Positions 37,120 through 45,443 of a DNA stretch of 64,000 nt are shown here, piece after piece. The number at the start of each line of letters is the position of its first letter. Positions within the stretch are counted from its first letter, which is position 1. The notes below the pieces were generated by a model. That model was not told the DNA's origin. It made no database searches and saw only the letters and a program-made list of their open reading frames with translations. This DNA comes from Chthoniobacter flavus (GTDB lineage: Bacteria; Verrucomicrobiota; Verrucomicrobiia; Chthoniobacterales; Terrimicrobiaceae). The stretch lies in the NCBI GenBank assembly GCA_945860745.1, contig CAMASH010000004.1, positions 1-64,000 of the forward strand, given 5' to 3'. The translations under genes and the position numbers were made by a program.

Positions 37120-38193
37120 CTACAACATAGTTCCCCCAACGCAAGCACTTTGTACAGCCGGCTGCTGCTGGGTGAGGCAATGGAAGGCGCCGAGTCCCCA
37201 GATCAATTCCCGACAATCGATGGGCACGATCTTCCTGGTGGGAAAGACCTCCTTGAGCACCGAGGCGGCCCAGGCGTCGTTGGAATCGTGATACGCGGGC
37301 ATCAGGACCACACTATTGGCGATGTAGAAATTGGCATAGCTGGCGGGCAGCCGCTGTCCGTCCCGCGCGATGCGCGAGGGCATGGGAAGTTTGATGATGC
37401 GGAGGGGTGAGCCGTCGGAGAGCTGCATGGTGCGCAGGCGGTCGAAATTCACCTGCAACGGTTCGTAGTTGGGGTCTTCCTCATCTTCCTCAATGACGGT
37501 GACCACAGAATCCCGGCTGACGAAGCGCGTGATGTCGTCCACATGTCCGTCGGTATCGTCACCCTCGATGCCGTCACCGAGCCAGAGCACCTGCGAGACT
37601 CCCAGATAGTCGCGCAACTTCTGTTCGATTTTTTCGCGGCTGAGTTTGGGGTTGCGATTGGGATTCAAGAGGCAGGATTCCGTTGTGAGCACGGCGCCGT
37701 GGCCGTTCACATCAATCGAACCACCCTCCAGCACGAAATCGCCGCAGTCGAAAACCGGCAGGCCGAGGTGACCGGCCATGTGGGTGGCGGCGGCATCATC
37801 ATCCTCAAAAGGTGAAAGCTTGAACCCCCAGGCGTTGAAGCCGAAATCCACCGCGGCGAGTTGCGGCTTTTCCTTGCGCTTCAAAAAGACCGGCCCGTGA
37901 TCACGGCACCAGGGTTCGTTGGTCGTGATAGGGAAAAACCGCACGCGGTCGGCTGGCACGTCATTGAGCAAAGCGCGCACGCGCTTTTCCTGCGCCTGAT
38001 CCTTCACGTTGATGCAGACGGTTTCCGATTCCACCAGCGCCCGCACCATGTTGACGAAGGCTGGCAGGACGCGCTCGTAGGCGCCGGGAAAACTCGATCC
38101 GTCGGCGTGCGGCCAGGAGATCCACGTGGCCTCATGCGGCTCCCATTCCGCCGGCATGGCGTATCCTTTTTTCGCGGGGGTGCAGTTCGGCAT
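37120..38193 (-). CDS. aguA: Agmatine deiminase
   Basis: A 357-residue guanidino-modifying enzyme that turns agmatine into N-carbamoylputrescine, first step of the agmatine route to putrescine. Visible: [66 protein letters not shown] (His-Asp) and the active-site Cys in [17 protein letters not shown] 38193 is preferred over the upstream TTG. The partner N-carbamoylputrescine amidohydrolase is not in the window. Confidence 0.93.
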   Translation of the reverse strand: MPNCTPAKKGYAMPAEWEPHEATWISWPHADGSSFPGAYERVLPAFVNMVRALVESETVCINVKDQAQEKRVRALLNDVPADRVRFFPITTNEPWCRDHGPVFLKRKEKPQLAAVDFGFNAWGFKLSPFEDDDAAATHMAGHLGLPVFDCGDFVLEGGSIDVNGHGAVLTTESCLLNPNRNPKLSREKIEQKLRDYLGVSQVLWLGDGIEGDDTDGHVDDITRFVSRDSVVTVIEEDEEDPNYEPLQVNFDRLRTMQLSDGSPLRIIKLPMPSRIARDGQRLPASYANFYIANSVVLMPAYHDSNDAWAASVLKEVFPTRKIVPIDCRELIWGLGAFHCLTQQQPAVQSACVGGTML

Positions 38194-38313
38194 GACGCTG
38201 CCAACATCCACGCGGTTCGCGCGGAATGACAAGCGGTTTTTTGTGACGCAATCGCAAAGAATTGTGCGGACTGGAATTTTTCCGCGGGTCCATTAGGATC
38301 TCCTTTTGCACCC

Positions 38314-39678
38314 ATGCCCGGCGTTTACATCAAGACCTACGGTTGCCAGATGAACGAGCGCGACTCCGAACAAGTCGCCCGCTCGCTCCTCGCGCGTGGC
38401 TTCAACCTGGTCGCGCAGGAAAACGAGGCCGACGTGATCCTGCTGAACACCTGCAGCGTGCGCGACATGGCCGAACAAAAAGCCATCGGAAAAATGGGCA
38501 TGCTCCAGCGTCTGCGCGAGAACCGTCCCCATCTCGTCTTCGGCTATCTCGGGTGCATGGCCCAAAGCCGCGGGGCGGAATTGCTCCAGACTTCACCGGG
38601 CGTGGACCTGGTGGCCGGCACGCAAAAATTCCATCGCGTGGCCGAATACGTGGAGGAGTTGCTGCAGCGGCGGATGAACACCCTCATGGATGATCCCCGC
38701 CTGCCCATCGTGGATGTCGGCGAGGAAGCCGGTTCGCAGTCCACCATCCGCGATCACCTGGCCAAAGCGGCGCAAGCCTCGGCCTTCGTCTCCATCATGC
38801 AGGGGTGCAACAGGCATTGTGCCTTTTGCATCGTGCCGCAAACCCGCGGGGCGGAACGCGGCCGCACCATCGCCGATATCGTCGAGGAAGTGCGGGGACT
38901 GGCCGGCCGGGGCGTGAAGGAAGTCACCCTGCTGGGCCAGATCGTGAATTTGTATGGACGCCATGAATTTGAGAAGCGCGACGGACTGAGCCCCTTCGTG
39001 CAATTGCTGGAAGCGGTCAGCGCGGTCGAGGGCATCGCGCGGCTCCGCTTCACCTCGCCTCATCCGATCGGTTTTCGCGATGACCTCATCGCGGCCTTCG
39101 CCCGCCTGCCCAAACTGGCCGAGCATGTCCATTTCCCGTTGCAAAGCGGATCCAATCGCATTCTGAAAATCATGCGCCGTGGTTACACGGTGGAGAAATA
39201 TCTCGATCTGGTCGACCGTCTGCGCGCGGCCCGGCCCGGCATCGCCATCACCACGGACATCATCGTGGGCTTCCCGGGCGAGACGGAGGAGGACTATCAG
39301 GAAACCCGCGCGGTGGCGGACGCCGCCAGTTTCGACAACGCGTATGTGTTCCGCTATTCCCCGCGCCGCGACACGCCCGCCGCAACGATGGGCGACCAGC
39401 TTTCCGAGGAGGTGAAGGAAGCCCGCAACAAAGACCTTCTCGATGTGATCAACCGCCACACCCGCATGAAGCTGGACGCCTTGATCGGGCGCCGGGTGGA
39501 AATTCTTTGTGAGGGTCCGAGCAAGCACAACGCCAACCGTCTGACCGGCCGCACCCGCACCAACAAAGTCGCCGTCTTCGAGGGCGCACCGCGTCATGTC
39601 GGGCAGATTTTTGATCTGCACGTCATCTCCGCCACCAACTCCACCCTTTACGGCGACCCGGCCGTGCTCGATTCCTGA
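38314..39678 (+). CDS. miaB: tRNA-2-methylthio-N6-dimethylallyladenosine synthase MiaB
   Basis: A 454-residue methylthiotransferase of tRNA A37. N-terminal UPF0004 domain (KTYGCQMNERDSE, NTCSVRDMAEQK, GYLGCMAQ), radical-SAM motif MQGCNRHCAFCIVP (CxxxCxxC), and a C-terminal TRAM domain (RVEILCEGPSKHN to ISATNSTLYGD). It uses two iron-sulfur clusters and SAM. First gene of a closely packed plus-strand chain. Confidence 0.96.
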   Translation: MPGVYIKTYGCQMNERDSEQVARSLLARGFNLVAQENEADVILLNTCSVRDMAEQKAIGKMGMLQRLRENRPHLVFGYLGCMAQSRGAELLQTSPGVDLVAGTQKFHRVAEYVEELLQRRMNTLMDDPRLPIVDVGEEAGSQSTIRDHLAKAAQASAFVSIMQGCNRHCAFCIVPQTRGAERGRTIADIVEEVRGLAGRGVKEVTLLGQIVNLYGRHEFEKRDGLSPFVQLLEAVSAVEGIARLRFTSPHPIGFRDDLIAAFARLPKLAEHVHFPLQSGSNRILKIMRRGYTVEKYLDLVDRLRAARPGIAITTDIIVGFPGETEEDYQETRAVADAASFDNAYVFRYSPRRDTPAATMGDQLSEEVKEARNKDLLDVINRHTRMKLDALIGRRVEILCEGPSKHNANRLTGRTRTNKVAVFEGAPRHVGQIFDLHVISATNSTLYGDPAVLDS

Positions 39679-39685
39679 TCCGCCT

Positions 39686-40303
39686 GTGAAAGAGTTCATT
39701 CCGCGGAAAACCGTTTATCGCCTCTCCCTCTACAACCGCTGCCTGGAACATTTCGGGCAAAATGGTAGCGGCACCGTTTCCTCCGAGACGTTGGCCAAGA
39801 TCGCCGGAGTGAAGCCCACCCAGCTCCGCAAGGATCTCGGCTATTGCGGACAAATCGGCAAACGCGGACTCGGCTACGATGTCGCCCTGCTGCGCCAGCG
39901 GCTGGCGGAAACGCTGGGCACGTCGCGGCTCCAACCCGTCGTGTTGATCGGCACGGGCAATCTGGGTTCGGCCCTGCTCCGTTATCAGGAGGGGTTTGCC
40001 AAGGAGGGATTCGAGATCGCCGCCGCGTTCGACGCCCTGCCCCAGAAACGTTCGCCCGACATTTCCGTGCCCATCCTGGCCATGACCGAACTGGCCGGTT
40101 TCATCGCCGCGCGCGGGGTGAAGATGGCGATTTTGTGCGTGCCGGGGACCTCAGCCCAAGAGGCTTGCAATGTGCTTTTGCAGAATGGCATTCAAGCCAT
40201 CCTGAACTTCGCCCCGGTCATTTTGCAGACACCCGCCGGGGTGGCGGTCAATAATGTCAATCTCGCCATCGAACTGGAAAATCTGAGCTATTTTATCCAA
40301 TGA
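39686..40303 (+). CDS. rex: Redox-sensing transcriptional repressor Rex
   Basis: A 205-residue NADH/NAD+ sensor that releases DNA when NADH is high. N-terminal winged helix (PRKTVYRLSLYNRCLEHFGQ, GVKPTQLRKDLGYCGQ with the GKRGLGY link), Rossmann turn LIGTGNLGSALLRY, and NFAPVILQTPAGVAVNNVNL at the end. The start is GTG 39686, seven bases after the miaB stop, confirmed by the family N-terminus. It probably controls respiratory or fermentative genes elsewhere. Confidence 0.93.
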   Translation: MKEFIPRKTVYRLSLYNRCLEHFGQNGSGTVSSETLAKIAGVKPTQLRKDLGYCGQIGKRGLGYDVALLRQRLAETLGTSRLQPVVLIGTGNLGSALLRYQEGFAKEGFEIAAAFDALPQKRSPDISVPILAMTELAGFIAARGVKMAILCVPGTSAQEACNVLLQNGIQAILNFAPVILQTPAGVAVNNVNLAIELENLSYFIQ

Positions 40304-41142
40304 GCCCGTCGCAAAAACCGGCGGAGATTTTCGTCCCGGAATTCGATTTGCGTCAGACTTTGGAAAGCGGCCAGATTTTCCATGCCATGCCCACCGGTCC
40401 GGGCTGGCAAGTGTTGGTCGATCGCACGCCGCTCTACGTCGAACAACAGGATCGCGTCCTGCGCGTGACGGCTGGTCACGAATCCCTCGCCCAAAACTAC
40501 CTTTCGCTCGACCATCCCCTGGAATCGATCTACGCGGCTTTTCCGTCGGATCCCTTCAGCCGCGCCGCGCTGCAATCCTGCCGCGGCCTGCGCATCCTGC
40601 GGCAACCCCGCTGGGAATGCCTCGCGACGTTCATCACCTCACCGATGAAACAAGTCGCCCACATCCGGCAGATTTCCCTGCACTTGCGCGAACGCTTCGG
40701 CACGCCGGTGGAAAGCTCGCTCCTCCATGCCTATCCCACTCCGGAGCAGCTCGCGGGCGCAACCGAGCAGGATTTGCGCAATTGCGGCCTGGGGTTCCGC
40801 GCCAAAAGCCTCCTCGCCACGGCCAGGACGGTCGCATCGCAAGAAGTCGATCTCGCCGCCCTCGCCCAGTGGCCGACGGGCAAACTTCGCGACCGGCTGT
40901 GCGAGTTCCCCGGCGTGGGCCGCAAGGTGGCCAACTGCGTCCTGCTTTTCGCCTATGAGCGGCTGGACGCGGTTCCGGTGGATGTCTGGATTGCGCGCAT
41001 CCTGCTGGCCATGCGACGGCGCAAATCCTCTCACCTCGAGCTCGAGCGGTACTCCAACCGCCGCTTCGGAGCCTACGCCGGCTACGTCCAGCAGTATCTC
41101 TTTCATCACGCCCGGATGACCAAAAGCCTGCCCGCCACATGA
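40300..41142 (+). CDS. 8-oxoguanine DNA glycosylase, Ogg1-type
   Basis: A 280-residue base-excision repair glycosylase/lyase. N-terminal OGG_N domain (FDLRQTLESGQIFHAMPTGP), then the HhH-GPD core: CEFPGVGRKVANCVLLFAYE with the catalytic Lys in GRKVA, and VPVDVWIARI with the catalytic Asp. This is the eukaryote-like Ogg1 arrangement also found in some bacteria. Its ATG overlaps the rex stop (ATGA). Confidence 0.9.
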   Translation: MSPSQKPAEIFVPEFDLRQTLESGQIFHAMPTGPGWQVLVDRTPLYVEQQDRVLRVTAGHESLAQNYLSLDHPLESIYAAFPSDPFSRAALQSCRGLRILRQPRWECLATFITSPMKQVAHIRQISLHLRERFGTPVESSLLHAYPTPEQLAGATEQDLRNCGLGFRAKSLLATARTVASQEVDLAALAQWPTGKLRDRLCEFPGVGRKVANCVLLFAYERLDAVPVDVWIARILLAMRRRKSSHLELERYSNRRFGAYAGYVQQYLFHHARMTKSLPAT

Positions 41143-42122
41143 GCGCCGCAGCCCCATGGGACTCGCGCAACGGCGAGCAGCGCAAAACTGCGGCCGCGTT
41201 CCTCACTTCGCTGATTTTTCACCTGCTGATCATCCTGCTGGTGGGGTTGTTCTTTGCCCTGCGTCCAGACCCGGCCCCGCCGGTCATTGAGGAAGTGCCC
41301 GTCGAACTCACCCTCATCGACCCGCCCTCCGTCAAGCCGAATACCAAACCCTCCTACATCGAAACCAACGAAGCCCAGCGCTCGGAGAAGCCACCGGAAA
41401 ACATGGTCTTCGAATCCGACAAGGACACCCGCGCCGCCGCCATGCAACCCGCCGCCGGCGATGCGCCCGTGCCGACGCAGGATGGGGTGGAAATTCCCGC
41501 GTTGGAGTTTGAAAACAAGGAATACACTCCCGGCAGGGAAGCGCGTCCCTCCGCCCCGGCCGTTCAAGCACAGTCCGCCGCTCCCCCCGAAGCTCAGGCC
41601 GAGCCCGCGTCCACCCCTCGCCAGACCACCCCACTGGCCCTGCTCGAACCACCCAAACCGGCCAATACCCCGCGCCCGCAAACCGAGCAACCCAAGCCGG
41701 CCGTTCAGCCCCAGCCGCCCCAAGCCGCCAAGCCTCCCGGCTATCAACCCCAGACCCGCATCACCCGCATCCGCGGCAATATTTCCAATCGCGGCCGGTC
41801 CGCCGTCGATGCCACGGCCACGCCGCTGGGCCGCTACAAAAAGATGCTCTCAGACGCCATCGGCTCCCGCTGGTACTTCTACGTCAATGAACAGATGGGC
41901 CTGCTCACCATGGGCACGGTCGATCTGCGGTTCATCGTGACGGCCAGCGGCAAAGCCCAAAAGGTGCAGGTCGTGCGCAACAGCTCGAATGAGAGCTTTG
42001 CGGCTTGCAGTGTGCGGGCCGTCGTGGAAGCTGAAATCCCGCCGATTCCCGCCGAACTGGTTCCCATGCTGGAAAACGGCCGCATCGAAATCGACTACTC
42101 GTTCACCATCCTCTCAAATTAA
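41139..42122 (+). CDS. TonB-like energy transducer
   Basis: A 327-residue periplasmic energy-coupling protein: one N-terminal membrane segment (LTSLIFHLLIILLVGLFFAL), a long Pro/Ala/Glu-rich rod (about 45-230) and a C-terminal TonB-like domain (GTVDLRFIVTASGKAQKVQV, SFAACSVRAVVEAEIP). It should link proton-motive force from ExbBD to outer membrane receptors. The ATG overlaps the glycosylase stop; the exbB gene overlaps its own stop (TAATG). Confidence 0.85.
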   Translation: MSAAAPWDSRNGEQRKTAAAFLTSLIFHLLIILLVGLFFALRPDPAPPVIEEVPVELTLIDPPSVKPNTKPSYIETNEAQRSEKPPENMVFESDKDTRAAAMQPAAGDAPVPTQDGVEIPALEFENKEYTPGREARPSAPAVQAQSAAPPEAQAEPASTPRQTTPLALLEPPKPANTPRPQTEQPKPAVQPQPPQAAKPPGYQPQTRITRIRGNISNRGRSAVDATATPLGRYKKMLSDAIGSRWYFYVNEQMGLLTMGTVDLRFIVTASGKAQKVQVVRNSSNESFAACSVRAVVEAEIPPIPAELVPMLENGRIEIDYSFTILSN

Positions 42123-42778
42123 TGGAATTCTTCACCGCAGCCTTCTTCTCCGGCATCTCCGCTTTTTTCATCAAGGGCGGCCTTTTCATGTTCTTCCTCA
42201 TGGCGCTCTCCGTCTGCGCCGTCACGGTCATCATCCTGCGCGCCCTGGCCCTGCGCCAGGCCGGAGTGCTGCCCGCCGCGCTGAGCGCTGAGATCGAGCG
42301 CCTGGAACCCGGTGAATCCCTCGACAAACTGCAAAAACTCATCCCCGAGTATCCCTCACCCCTCGGTCGCGTGCTCGACACCCTGGTCAAACACCTCACC
42401 TGGCCGCGTTCGGAAGTCATCGAGGCGGTGCAAACCCGCGCCCGCCGCGAAGTCTCCGGCATGGAAAAAGGCCTGGTCATTCTCGAGATCGCCACCGGCG
42501 TGGCTCCGTTGCTCGGATTGCTCGGCACCCTCTCCGGCCTGGTCGGCATCTTCGCCAGCATCGGAGCCGACCCCGTGGCCGTGGCCCGCGGCATCGCTGA
42601 GGCCCTCAACACCACCATCGTCGGCCTGGCCGTCGCGGTGCCCTGCATGGTGATGTACAACTATTTCCAACGCCGCATCGAAGTCATGGCCGTCGAAATG
42701 GAGTCCCTCGTCTCCGATCTGGTGGCCAAGTGCTACCCGCAGGGCGCCACCCCGACGATCCTGAAGATCGCGAAATGA
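42122..42778 (+). CDS. exbB: ExbB/TolQ/MotA-family proton channel protein
   Basis: A 218-residue membrane protein: segments at about 5-35, 120-145 and 155-180, with KGLVILEIATGVAPLLGLLG, TLSGLVGIF and ALNTTIVGLAVAVPCMVMYN, the MotA/TolQ/ExbB domain carrying the proton-path threonine. Partner of the adjoining TonB and ExbD proteins. Its TGA overlaps exbD's ATG. Confidence 0.9.
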   Translation: MEFFTAAFFSGISAFFIKGGLFMFFLMALSVCAVTVIILRALALRQAGVLPAALSAEIERLEPGESLDKLQKLIPEYPSPLGRVLDTLVKHLTWPRSEVIEAVQTRARREVSGMEKGLVILEIATGVAPLLGLLGTLSGLVGIFASIGADPVAVARGIAEALNTTIVGLAVAVPCMVMYNYFQRRIEVMAVEMESLVSDLVAKCYPQGATPTILKIAK

Positions 42779-43194
42779 GATTCTACACCCGCAAGCGGCG
42801 CGCGCCTTCCATCATCATCGTTTCGTTGATCGACATTCTGGCCATCCTCCTGATCTTTTTCATCGTCACCACCACCTTCCAGAAAAAGCAGCCGCAACTG
42901 CAAATCAACCTCCCCGAATCCAAGACCGCCGAGCAATCCCCTGCGGAAAAATCCGACCCCCTCGTGCTTCGCATCAAGTCTTCCGAGGAAATCACCCTCG
43001 ATGAAAAAGCCGTCACGATTGACACCTTGACGGCCACCCTGATCTCCCTGCGGGAGAAATCCCCCGACCGCCCCATCGCTATGCAGGCCGACCGCGACGC
43101 TCCCTTCGGCGTGGTGGTCAAGGCCCTCGATGCCCTCAAGGCCGCGGGAGTGAAAAACATCCCCGCCTTCACCCAGCCGCAGGACGCGAAATAG
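42775..43194 (+). CDS. exbD: ExbD/TolR-family biopolymer transport protein
   Basis: A 139-residue single-pass protein. The short cytosolic start MRFYTRKRRAPSIIIV leads into the membrane helix SLIDILAILLIFFIV with the essential Asp20, then a periplasmic domain (KSSEEITLDEKAVTIDTL and DRPIAMQADRDAPFGVVVKA). Completes the tonB-exbB-exbD set. The operon is compact from miaB to this point. Confidence 0.92.
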   Translation: MRFYTRKRRAPSIIIVSLIDILAILLIFFIVTTTFQKKQPQLQINLPESKTAEQSPAEKSDPLVLRIKSSEEITLDEKAVTIDTLTATLISLREKSPDRPIAMQADRDAPFGVVVKALDALKAAGVKNIPAFTQPQDAK

Positions 43195-43211
43195 CGACCG
43201 GAACATTCCGA

Positions 43212-43241
43212 TTGCAGGCATTTCCCCCCATGAGATATTCT
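43212..43241 (+). promoter_or_regulatory. Candidate sigma-70-like promoter for phd-vapC-def
   Basis: TTGCAG (43212-43217) and TATTCT (43236-43241) are spaced by 18 bases. The expected start of transcription is near 43248, only a few bases before the antitoxin ATG at 43251, so the message could be nearly leaderless. This also rules against using the ATG at 43230 as the gene start. Confidence 0.45.
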
Positions 43242-43250
43242 TCTCTCACC

Positions 43251-43490
43251 ATGAGAACCGCTACCGTCGCCAATCTGCGCAATGAATTCCCCAAGGTCTT
43301 CGCCTGGATCGAAGCGGGCGAGGAAATCGCCATCACCCGACGCGGCCGCATCGTGGCCAACTTGATTCCTCCGAAGCCTCTCAAAAAACGGAAACCCGAC
43401 TGGGCGGCCCGTTTGCGGGATCGTCCTCCCGTCGGCAAGGGGATGTCGCGGGAAGCCACCGAAAAACTCTGGTCCGATTTGCGAGACTGA
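43251..43490 (+). CDS. Phd/YefM-family antitoxin
   Basis: A 79-residue antitoxin: MRTATVANLRNEFPKVFAWI and GEEIAITRRGRIVANLIPP are the Phd/YefM DNA-binding part; the C-terminus (GMSREATEKLWSDLRD) should bind toxin. It is 4 bases from the PIN-domain toxin gene and typically represses its own promoter. Confidence 0.9.
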   Translation: MRTATVANLRNEFPKVFAWIEAGEEIAITRRGRIVANLIPPKPLKKRKPDWAARLRDRPPVGKGMSREATEKLWSDLRD

Positions 43491-43494
43491 CCTC

Positions 43495-43935
43495 GTGGAA
43501 ACGAACACCTATCCTGACTCCAGTTTTCTCGTTTCGCTCGTAAGCCGCGACACGAATAGCCCGTCTGCCGCGAAGTTCATGCGAAGCCACTCGGAAGAGC
43601 TTGCCTTCACTCCCCTCCACCGGATCGAAGTCCGCAACGCCCTTCGCAATGCTGCCGCGCGTGGAGAAATTACCAACGAGGAGCGGCGCAGCGCCTTCCA
43701 TGCCGTTGAGGAAGACTTGCGGGAAGGCCTGCTCATCCCTGCGTCAATTTCCTGGACGGATGCGCTGCGTCGGGCCGATGAACTGAGCGAACGCCACCGC
43801 GAGAAGGATGGCCAGCGCACGCTCGATCTCCTCCATGTGGCCATCGCCATCGAAATGGGTGCCTCGATCTTTCTCTCCTTCGACAAACGTCAGCGCCGCC
43901 TCGCCCGGGCCGCTGGCCTCCATGTCAAACCCTGA
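43495..43935 (+). CDS. PIN-domain toxin, VapC-like
   Basis: A 146-residue PIN nuclease starting at GTG 43495: YPDSSFLVSLVSRDTNS (first acidic residue Asp8), FTPLHRIEVRNALRNAA (Glu), QRTLDLLHVAIAIEMGA (Asp pair) and FLSFDKRQRRLARAAGL. VapC-type toxins cleave tRNA or rRNA. Its TGA shares one base with the ATG of peptide deformylase, so toxin and a translation-maturation enzyme are coupled. Confidence 0.88.
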   Translation: METNTYPDSSFLVSLVSRDTNSPSAAKFMRSHSEELAFTPLHRIEVRNALRNAAARGEITNEERRSAFHAVEEDLREGLLIPASISWTDALRRADELSERHREKDGQRTLDLLHVAIAIEMGASIFLSFDKRQRRLARAAGLHVKP

Positions 43936-44480
43936 TGATTCTGGAAATCGTTCAATACGGCCACCCCGCCCTGCGGGCCAAGGGGCGCCGCGTCGAAAAA
44001 ATTGACCGGGAAATTCTCACCTTGGCCGAAGACATGATCGAAACCATGTACGACGCCGACGGCGTCGGCCTGGCCGCCCAGCAAATCGGCATTCCCATCC
44101 AGATGTGTGTGGTCGATGTCTCCGGCATAAAAGATCGTCCGGGCGCGCTGCGTCTCGACGGAAAACCCGCGAACACTGCGGACCACATGCCGCTCGTGCT
44201 GATCAATCCCGAGGTGGAACTCTTTGGGAAAGCCCACACCGGCATCGAGGGCTGCCTGAGCTTTCCCGGCCTCCGCGCCGACATCACGCGTCCATTTTCG
44301 GTGCGGGTGACGGCCCAGGATCTCGACGGGAAAAAAATCGCCTTCGAGGCCGACGGCCTGCTGGCCCGCGCCGTTCAGCACGAACACGACCACCTGCATG
44401 GCCTGCTCTTTATCGACCGGATGGAACCGGCCCTGCGCAAGGAAATGAATCAGGACATCGAGGATCTTCGCACCGCGTAG
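43935..44480 (+). CDS. def: Peptide deformylase
   Basis: A 181-residue metalloenzyme removing the N-formyl group from new proteins. Motifs: GVGLAAQQIG, EGCLSFPGL and QHEHDHLHGLLF (Cys and two His bind iron, Glu catalytic). The start ATG overlaps the toxin stop by one base. The C-terminus ends shortly after the last helix, normal length. Confidence 0.96.
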   Translation: MILEIVQYGHPALRAKGRRVEKIDREILTLAEDMIETMYDADGVGLAAQQIGIPIQMCVVDVSGIKDRPGALRLDGKPANTADHMPLVLINPEVELFGKAHTGIEGCLSFPGLRADITRPFSVRVTAQDLDGKKIAFEADGLLARAVQHEHDHLHGLLFIDRMEPALRKEMNQDIEDLRTA

Positions 44481-44504
44481 TGGCGCAGGAAGTGTGAACC
44501 ACCA

Positions 44505-45362
44505 ATGTCCCTGAGCGAATTCGTCTATACCGTTGTTCTGCGCCCCAAGCCGCTGCGCGCACTGACCAACACCATCCTGCGGAAACTTGTCCCCGCGCAG
44601 TTGACCGTGCACGGCGCAAAGATCGCCCTCAATCCGGATGATCCCGTCGTCTCGGGCGCGCTGACCCTCGGGGTTTACGAACGCGAGGAGATCGCGTTTT
44701 TCCAAAAACACTTCCGGCCCGGAATGACTTTCGTGGATGTGGGCGCCAACGTCGGGCTCTACACCGGCATGGCCCTGGCGACATCCGGTTTCTCCGGCGC
44801 GATCCTCTGCGTGGAACCGGATGAGGACAGCCGCCGCTTTTTGCAGTCCACCATCGCGTCCAACCTTCCGGTTGGCGGAGAGTCCTCCGTCCATGTCTGC
44901 GCCTGCGCCGCCTCAGACCAGGCGGGAACCGTGCCGCTTTTTCGCAATCCCGAGAACCACGGCGACAACCGCCTTTATGCCGATCCCCTTCTCCGACAAA
45001 GCGGCGTGGTAGAGACGGAGACCCTCGACGCCCTCTGCGCCCGAAACGGAATCGAAAAAATTGATTTCCTGAAAATTGACGTTCAGGGAGCGGAGGGGCG
45101 GGTCATCGCCGGGGCCCATGGGATTCTGAGCGCCAGCCCGGACGTGATTCTGATGACAGAGTTTTGGTCGCAGGGATTGCGCCGCTGCGGCAGTGATCCC
45201 CGGGAATACCTGGCCGCATTAGCTGCCTTGGGATTCGTCTTCCATCACTCTGATGCGACGCCGGTTCCGGATAGCCAGCGGGAGGAATGGATCCGGGAAA
45301 CGGACGGACGCCACTACATCAATCTGTTTGGATTCAAAGGAAAGTATGTCCCTGCGCGGTGA
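44505..45362 (+). CDS. FkbM-family SAM-dependent methyltransferase
   Basis: A 285-residue methyltransferase: FRPGMTFVDVGANVGLYTGM (motif I), ILCVEPDEDSRRFLQ (motif II) and KIDFLKIDVQGAEGRVIAGA, the FkbM signature. Members methylate sugars, glycolipids or polyketides. It directly precedes the large mannosyltransferase-like genes, so the acceptor may be a surface glycan (context inference). Confidence 0.9.
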   Translation: MSLSEFVYTVVLRPKPLRALTNTILRKLVPAQLTVHGAKIALNPDDPVVSGALTLGVYEREEIAFFQKHFRPGMTFVDVGANVGLYTGMALATSGFSGAILCVEPDEDSRRFLQSTIASNLPVGGESSVHVCACAASDQAGTVPLFRNPENHGDNRLYADPLLRQSGVVETETLDALCARNGIEKIDFLKIDVQGAEGRVIAGAHGILSASPDVILMTEFWSQGLRRCGSDPREYLAALAALGFVFHHSDATPVPDSQREEWIRETDGRHYINLFGFKGKYVPAR

Positions 45363-45443
45363 GTCCGCGGGCCGGCCGGAGTTTCCCCCGGCATCGGCCC
45401 GCCACTCTCGACAAACCGTGGAAGGGACTTGTAAAGCATAACG

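Noticed and set aside
43230..43250. Upstream ATG at 43230 as start of the Phd antitoxin
   Set aside because: It would lie upstream of the predicted -10 and adds residues not found in the family; ATG 43251 gives the standard N-terminus.
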